Source of the DNA: JANXQG01 sp037147235
Lineage (GTDB): Bacteria > Planctomycetota > Planctomycetia > Pirellulales > Thermoguttaceae
Length of the DNA stretch: 5,364 nucleotides
Assembly (NCBI GenBank): GCA_037147235.1
Contig: JBAWVO010000386.1
Span: 1-5,364 of the forward strand
Reading direction: 5' to 3'
Numbering within the stretch: the stretch's first letter is position 1; each line of letters starts with the position of its first letter. Under the pieces are notes generated by a model. It saw only the letters and a program-made list of their open reading frames with translations, had not been told where the DNA came from and made no database searches. The position numbers were made by a program, and so were the translations under genes. This document shows, piece after piece, positions 5,309 to 5,364 of the stretch.

Positions 5309-5364
5309 CGTGTGCCAAGATAAGCTGATGTAGATCAGTTGGACAATCCAACCTGGCTAAAGGC

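Larger units (their letters stand above)
5028..5364. other. gene-poor right end with short repeats
   Basis: No convincing gene lies here. The stretch holds two copies of TTNGGAGCCGATGNCATG (5059-5076 and 5291-5308), a 12-nt palindrome CCGGATATCCGG (5254-5265) and a 6-bp inverted repeat GTTGGA/TCCAAC around CAA (5338-5352). A 25-codon minus-strand frame is open from the right edge to a stop at 5286, but it is too short to claim as a gene end. Confidence 0.5.

Noticed and set aside
5286..5363. Possible C-terminal end of a minus-strand gene entering from the right edge
   Set aside because: Only 25 codons are visible, with no recognisable motif, and this length is expected by chance.
1..5364. 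CRISPR arrays, tRNA or rRNA genes, insertion sequences, riboswitches
   Set aside because: I saw no regularly spaced repeats, no cloverleaf-like or rRNA-like segments, no transposase motifs with terminal repeats, and no recognisable riboswitch core on either strand.

Overview
The window reads as an ordinary stretch of a bacterial chromosome, most likely from a planctomycete or a relative (inference, moderate to low confidence). The hints are two exported SGNH-type esterases, one of them a GH43-like propeller fused to a sialate-O-acetylesterase domain, a small exported Tyr/Pro-rich protein, wide gene spacing and middling GC. There is no rRNA, tRNA, CRISPR array, transposase or phage gene.

Layout, left to right. 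(1) The 3' end of an unrecognised plus-strand gene (2-211). (2) Converging on it, a minus-strand gene for a small exported SGNH/GDSL hydrolase (275-994). (3) A 165-bp minus-strand relic of an aldo/keto reductase (AKR) C-terminus (1070-1234). (4) A minus-strand gene for a 643-residue exported two-domain esterase (1231-3162). (5) A second, longer but badly deleted AKR relic (3213-3531). (6) A cytoplasmic HD-superfamily phosphohydrolase gene (3531-4148, minus). (7) A 305-bp spacer holding a hairpin that probably terminates the next gene upstream. (8) A gene for an exported Tyr/Pro-rich protein (4454-4930, minus) with a strong ribosome binding site and a plausible promoter. (9) About 330 bp of gene-poor DNA with a short direct repeat and one doubtful small reading frame.

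The two esterases are both exported and both belong to the SGNH fold class, so they may act together on acylated polysaccharide. The sequence shows no transporter, regulator or further glycosidase that would define a utilisation locus. The HD protein and the Tyr/Pro-rich protein have no evident link to them.

The most unusual point is that each esterase gene is preceded by a relic of the same AKR family. The last 50 nt of the two relics match at 41 positions, including the stop codon. This suggests an older duplicated AKR-linked arrangement that has decayed. I did not find a convincing new biological system here; the relics, the two-domain esterase and the polyproline protein are the points worth a second look.
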